From positions 813,501-877,500 of the forward strand of contig NZ_CP107031.2 in NCBI RefSeq assembly GCF_027474845.2: DNA of 64,000 nucleotides. Reading direction: 5' to 3'. Under the pieces are notes generated by a model. It saw only the letters and a list, made by a program, of their open reading frames with translations, did no database searches and had not been told where the DNA came from. This DNA is from Maribacter aestuarii (lineage in GTDB: Bacteria > Bacteroidota > Bacteroidia > Flavobacteriales > Flavobacteriaceae). This document shows positions 60,901 to 64,000 of this stretch, one piece after another. The first letter of the stretch is position 1. The number at the start of each line of letters is the position of its first letter. Position numbers and translations under genes: made by a program.

Positions 60901-62506
60901 AGGCCCTAAAGTGAATCCTTCCATAGCGAAAACGAGAAACTCTACACCTTATGTTGGGCTTATTTCACCCCCACCCCATCATGATATCTATTCTATCGAA
61001 GATTTATCCCAATTAATTTACGATTTAAAATCAGCCAATAGAAAAGCTCGTATAAATGTAAAATTAGTTTCGGAAGTAGGTGTCGGTACGGTCGCAGCCG
61101 GTGTTGCAAAAGCTAAGGCCGATGTAGTACTTATCTCTGGGTTTGACGGAGGCACAGGCGCATCTCCATTAACATCGCTGAAACATGCGGGACTTCCTTG
61201 GGAATTGGGGATTGCCGAGGCGCAGCAGACCTTGGTTTTGAATGATTTAAGGAACAGGATTATACTGGAATGTGACGGACAGCTTAAGACAGGTAGGGAC
61301 GTCGCGGTGGCCTGCTTATTAGGTGCAGAAGAATTTGGATTTGCCACAGCTCCACTGGTAGCCTCAGGATGCATTATGATGCGTGTATGTCATTTGAATA
61401 CATGTCCCGTAGGTATTGCTACGCAAAATCCAGAGCTGCGTAAAAAGTTTGAGGGTAAACCGGAACATGTAGTAAACTATATGTATTTCGTGGCACAGGA
61501 ACTTAGGGAGATCATGGCCCAATTGGGCTTTAGGACCATCAATGAAATGGTAGGACAGGTTCAAAAACTAGACCGTAGGAAAGCACTGGAGCACTACAAA
61601 GCTGCAGGTATAGACTTGACTCCTATCCTACATCAGATAGATGTTCCAAAAGGAACCAAACTCTACAACACCGAACGACAAAAACATGACGTGGATAAGT
61701 CCATCGAATTTGATATTATAGCGAAAGCCAACCCGTCACTGTTTAGAAAAGAGAAATTGACTTTGGATTATCCTATCCATAATACAGATAGGGCGGTAGG
61801 TGCTATTATTAGTAATGAAATTTCAAAAACTTACGGAGCCGAAGGTCTTCCTATAAACACTTTGAGATTGAATTTTACAGGTTCTGCAGGACAGAGCTTC
61901 GGAGCATTTGCAACCAGAGGCCTCACAATGATAGTTAATGGAAACACTAATGATTATCTGGGCAAAGGACTCTCAGGAGCAAAACTTGTTGTAAAGGTCC
62001 CGGAGAAATCCACGCTTGTTCCGGAAGAAAACGTGATCACCGGCAATGTAACCCTGTATGGTGCAACGGCAGGTAGGGCATACATTAATGGGAAAGCCGG
62101 AGAACGATTCTGTGTACGAAACTCGGGGGCAAAAGCCGTTGTCGAAGGTATTGGCGATCACGGTTGCGAGTATATGACCGGAGGTATTGCCGTAATTTTA
62201 GGTGAAGTGGGAAGAAACTTTGGTGCTGGAATGAGCGGTGGAATCGCTTATGTGTTAGATCAGAACAAAACGTTCAAGAAAAGATGTACTGGAGATGGAT
62301 TAAATCTTTTGGAGGTAACTGAGGACAATGACGTTAAGCAACTGAAGGATTTAATTGAGAGTCATTACAACGCTACACAGAGTCCTTTAGCACAAAGGAT
62401 TTTAGAAAATTGGGAATCCTTTTTACCTAAATTCATTAAGGTTTTACCGGAGGAATATAGGCAAGCATTGATACGTCTAGAAGAAGAAAAATTACAAACA
62501 ATATAA
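57998..62506 (+). CDS. gltB: Glutamate synthase large subunit
   Basis: Transfers the amide of glutamine to 2-oxoglutarate with electrons from GltD. The 1502-residue protein has an N-terminal Ntn glutaminase whose Cys18 (HDNCGAGFICS) would be exposed by removal of a 17-residue propeptide. A central domain follows, then the FMN-binding synthase domain (GEGGEDEERFY, GAKPGEGGQLPGPKV) with the 3Fe-4S cysteines in MRVCHLNTCPVGIATQ, and the C-terminal GXGXG beta-helix. Length is normal. gltD follows 8 bp later. Confidence 0.97.
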   Translation: MKLKKQGLYLPEFEHDNCGAGFICSLKGKKSNDIIHKALEILARLEHRGAVSADGKTGDGAGILIDIPHDFFQAVCDFNLPEPGQYAVGNIFFPRKENQRNFCISVFEENIEKQGLKLLGWRDVPVNRSVPGRIATETEPFVKQLFIAKETEEQTYFEFNLKLYIARKVTENTIINSKLSEHKFFYVPSLSTKIIIFKGLLMPLDISLYYSDLMDSRVVTRLALVHQRFSTNTFPTWDLAQPFRYMCHNGEINTLRGNVSRMFSREELLESDLFGPEIKNILPIILRGKSDSATMDMVVELLLMTGRSLPEVMMILVPEAWEKNEEMSETKKAFYEYHSCMMEPWDGPASIPFTDGNYIGAVLDRNGLRPSRYSVTKDDYVVMSSETGVVEIAPENVEFHGRLEPGKMFLVNMEEGRIVNDEEIKENIAKKHPYKKWLQNNLVHLKDIPYNDCPLFIGEETLEKRKSVFGYTLEDINTIILPMGKTAKEPIGSMGSDTPIAVLSERPQLIYNYFKQLFAQVTNPPLDGIREELITDISLTLGSDHNIFEFSELHCRKLKIQNPVISKEDLDKIKNYDVSPDYKVVSIPILYPIEQGHNGLEDALQSVLDQASQAVDDGTNIIILSDRNINEKNAPIPALLACSFVNSGLQKLGKRSNSSIIIESAEPREVHHFALLFGFGASAVNPYLVNEIISEQIEEHDITEISFDEAIKNYNKAIGKGILKVMNKIGISTLNSYRGSQLFECIGINTKVVDKYFPNTPTRIQGIGLYQIEKEIAKRHSKTYSNKSVAATLDLEIGGEYRWRRDGEKHMFNPISIAKLQKSVRNNEPDTYKEFSKMVNEQSQSLMTIRGLFEFSNYDPIPLDEVEPWTEIVKRFKTGAMSYGSISKEAHENLAIAMNRIGGKSNSGEGGEDEERFYKNATGDWRNSAIKQVASGRFGVTSNYLTNAKEIQIKMAQGAKPGEGGQLPGPKVNPSIAKTRNSTPYVGLISPPPHHDIYSIEDLSQLIYDLKSANRKARINVKLVSEVGVGTVAAGVAKAKADVVLISGFDGGTGASPLTSLKHAGLPWELGIAEAQQTLVLNDLRNRIILECDGQLKTGRDVAVACLLGAEEFGFATAPLVASGCIMMRVCHLNTCPVGIATQNPELRKKFEGKPEHVVNYMYFVAQELREIMAQLGFRTINEMVGQVQKLDRRKALEHYKAAGIDLTPILHQIDVPKGTKLYNTERQKHDVDKSIEFDIIAKANPSLFRKEKLTLDYPIHNTDRAVGAIISNEISKTYGAEGLPINTLRLNFTGSAGQSFGAFATRGLTMIVNGNTNDYLGKGLSGAKLVVKVPEKSTLVPEENVITGNVTLYGATAGRAYINGKAGERFCVRNSGAKAVVEGIGDHGCEYMTGGIAVILGEVGRNFGAGMSGGIAYVLDQNKTFKKRCTGDGLNLLEVTEDNDVKQLKDLIESHYNATQSPLAQRILENWESFLPKFIKVLPEEYRQALIRLEEEKLQTI

Positions 62507-62514
62507 ATCGAAAC

Positions 62515-63981
62515 ATGGGAAAGATAACGGGATTTTTGGAATTCGATAGAAAAGTAGAAGCTTACGCTCCTGTGGAGGAGCGTGTAAAACACTACAGAGA
62601 GTTTACGGTACCCTTAGAAGAAAAAGATTTAAAGGAACAGGGAGCAAGATGTATGGACTGTGGCATACCATTCTGTCACAGTGGGTGCCCCTTGGGCAAC
62701 CTCATTCCCGATTTTAACGATGCGGTATACAGGGGAAAATGGGAAAAGGCAGCCAGTATTCTGCACTCAACCAATAATTTTCCTGAATTTACAGGTAGGC
62801 TTTGCCCAGCACCTTGTGAAGAAGCCTGTGTTCTTGGAATAAATGAAGATCCAGTTTCTATTGAAAATATAGAAAAAAACATTGTGGAGACTGCGTTTGA
62901 AAAAGGGTGGGTTACGGCCAATACTCCACAGAAACGAACAGGAAAAAGGATAGCAGTTGTAGGTTCCGGTCCAGCTGGGTTGGCAGCGGCCCAACAATTG
63001 AATAGAGCTGGACATACGGTCACGGTCTTTGAAAGGGATGAAAAGCCGGGAGGTCTCCTTCGTTATGGGATTCCGGATTTTAAAATGGAAAAACATATAA
63101 TTGATAGAAGATTAAAAGTTCTAGAAGCGGAAGGCATAGTGTTTCAATGCGGTGTTGAAATAGGAAAGGACATCAAAGCTAACGAGCTAAAAGCTGATTT
63201 TGATGCTATCGTACTTTGTGGTGGTGCAACGGTGAAAAGAAGACTTCCTATCGAGGGTTCGGACTTGAACGGTGTGGTTCAGGCCATGGATTTCCTCCCT
63301 CAAAACAATAGGCGTGTAGATGGTGTAAAAGAATTTAAAAAAGAGATATTGGCAACCGGTAAGGATGTGGTAGTCATTGGAGGAGGAGATACCGGGTCGG
63401 ATTGTATCGGTACGTCCTTTAGACAAGGTGCAAAATCAGTCTCGAATTTTGAGATTATGCCAATGGCGACTACTACTAGGCCTGAAGACCAGCCTTGGCC
63501 ATTTTGGCCTATGCGCTTGCGAACTAGCTCTTCTCACAAAGAAGGTGCTGAACGTTTTTTTAGTATTTCTACTAAGAAATTTATCGGGGATAAAGATGGT
63601 AATCTAAAGGGATTGGTCACTGCAGAAGTAGAATGGGTAAAAGTGCCTGGACAAAGACCACAATTGAAAGAAATAGAGGGCACCGAAAAAGAATGGAAAT
63701 GTGAGTTGGCCTTATTAGCCCTAGGTTTTACTGGATCGGAAATGACGGTAGCCGAACAACTTAACTTGGAAGCAGACCAAAGGACCAATATAAGGGCAAG
63801 TGAAAATAATTATCAGACAAACATTCCCGGGGTATTTGTAGCTGGTGATCAGCGCAGAGGACAATCTTTGATTGTATGGGCGATTTCCGAAGGACGGCAA
63901 GCCGCTTACCATGTGGATACTTTTTTAATGGGTGAATCAGCTCTCCCTTTAAAGGGTGAAGGGGATTTACCGAGGGCGTAG
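62515..63981 (+). CDS. gltD: Glutamate synthase small subunit
   Basis: An NAD(P)H-oxidising flavoprotein that feeds electrons to GltB. The 488-residue protein has 4Fe-4S cysteine clusters in CMDCGIPFCHSGCPLGN and CPAPCEEACVLG, an FAD motif VVGSGPAGLAAAQQLNRAG, an NAD(P)H motif VVIGGGDTGSDCIGTS and the C-terminal GVFVAGDQRRGQSLIVWAI. It is complete, with the stop at 63979-63981, and forms an operon with gltB. Confidence 0.97.
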   Translation: MGKITGFLEFDRKVEAYAPVEERVKHYREFTVPLEEKDLKEQGARCMDCGIPFCHSGCPLGNLIPDFNDAVYRGKWEKAASILHSTNNFPEFTGRLCPAPCEEACVLGINEDPVSIENIEKNIVETAFEKGWVTANTPQKRTGKRIAVVGSGPAGLAAAQQLNRAGHTVTVFERDEKPGGLLRYGIPDFKMEKHIIDRRLKVLEAEGIVFQCGVEIGKDIKANELKADFDAIVLCGGATVKRRLPIEGSDLNGVVQAMDFLPQNNRRVDGVKEFKKEILATGKDVVVIGGGDTGSDCIGTSFRQGAKSVSNFEIMPMATTTRPEDQPWPFWPMRLRTSSSHKEGAERFFSISTKKFIGDKDGNLKGLVTAEVEWVKVPGQRPQLKEIEGTEKEWKCELALLALGFTGSEMTVAEQLNLEADQRTNIRASENNYQTNIPGVFVAGDQRRGQSLIVWAISEGRQAAYHVDTFLMGESALPLKGEGDLPRA

Positions 63982-64000
63982 CACTAAAATCAATCTTTCA

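Noticed and set aside
1..64000. CRISPR array, insertion sequence or rRNA operon
   Set aside because: No regularly spaced repeats, no transposase-like protein and no rRNA signature was seen on either strand.

Overview
The window is a dense, AT-leaning chromosomal segment of a member of the Bacteroidetes, almost certainly a marine Flavobacteriaceae. The evidence is gldJ beside porV (gliding and type IX secretion), a DUF5686 outer-membrane protein, a K+-dependent-type membrane pyrophosphatase, TonB/ExbB/ExbD energy transducers, promoter -7 boxes of the TAnnTTTG type, and tRNAs without an encoded CCA. Planctomycete-type DUF1549/DUF1553 and DUF1501 genes also occur in several marine flavobacterial genera, but the genus cannot be fixed from sequence alone.

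Layout. 0-4.8 kb: metK (cut by the window edge) behind a SAM-II-like riboswitch, a deoxynucleoside kinase, App1-type phosphatase, MgtC/DUF4010 membrane protein, and a TonB-like protein. 4.8-11.5 kb: membrane and soluble pyrophosphatases, a frameshifted DUF5686 gene, pdhB. 11.6-16.6 kb: etfBA, a DUF151 nuclease, nucleoside transporter, thyA. 16.7-20.5 kb: a four-repeat lipoprotein facing a two-component system. 20.6-24.6 kb: ergothioneine genes egtB-egtD with a DUF427 gene, a small CBM48 protein, and a class V PLP enzyme. 24.9-30.9 kb: folA, murI, a PafA-like phosphatase, MlaEF, DUF389. 31-37.9 kb: manC, SprT-like, SDR, M28 peptidase, pyruvate dehydrogenase E2 and E1alpha, cdd. 38-42.6 kb: porV, gldJ, murF.

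42.6-51.5 kb is the most accessory-looking part. A four-gene operon (DUF1549/LamG/DUF1553 cytochrome lipoprotein, Tat-exported DUF1501 protein, exported beta-propeller, DUF2231-cytochrome-LRR membrane protein) faces a Tat-exported Gfo/Idh/MocA oxidoreductase. The block is bracketed by two tRNA-Val genes in the same orientation. It is the best candidate here for an undescribed system: an envelope oxidative module of unknown substrate. 51.6-56.2 kb: folC, tonB, exbD, exbB, nhaD. 56.5-64 kb: a frameshifted acyl-CoA dehydrogenase and gltBD.

Three genes (DUF5686, the DUF1549/DUF1553 protein, acyl-CoA dehydrogenase) are each broken by exactly one missing base in an A or T run of 7-8. All three are restored by a -1 shift, and all three sites also read as -1 slippery heptamers. 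Sequencing undercalls are the simplest explanation. Phase variation, transcript slippage or programmed frameshifting are testable alternatives. A second notable absence is porU, which lies between porV and gldJ in Flavobacterium johnsoniae and is missing here.
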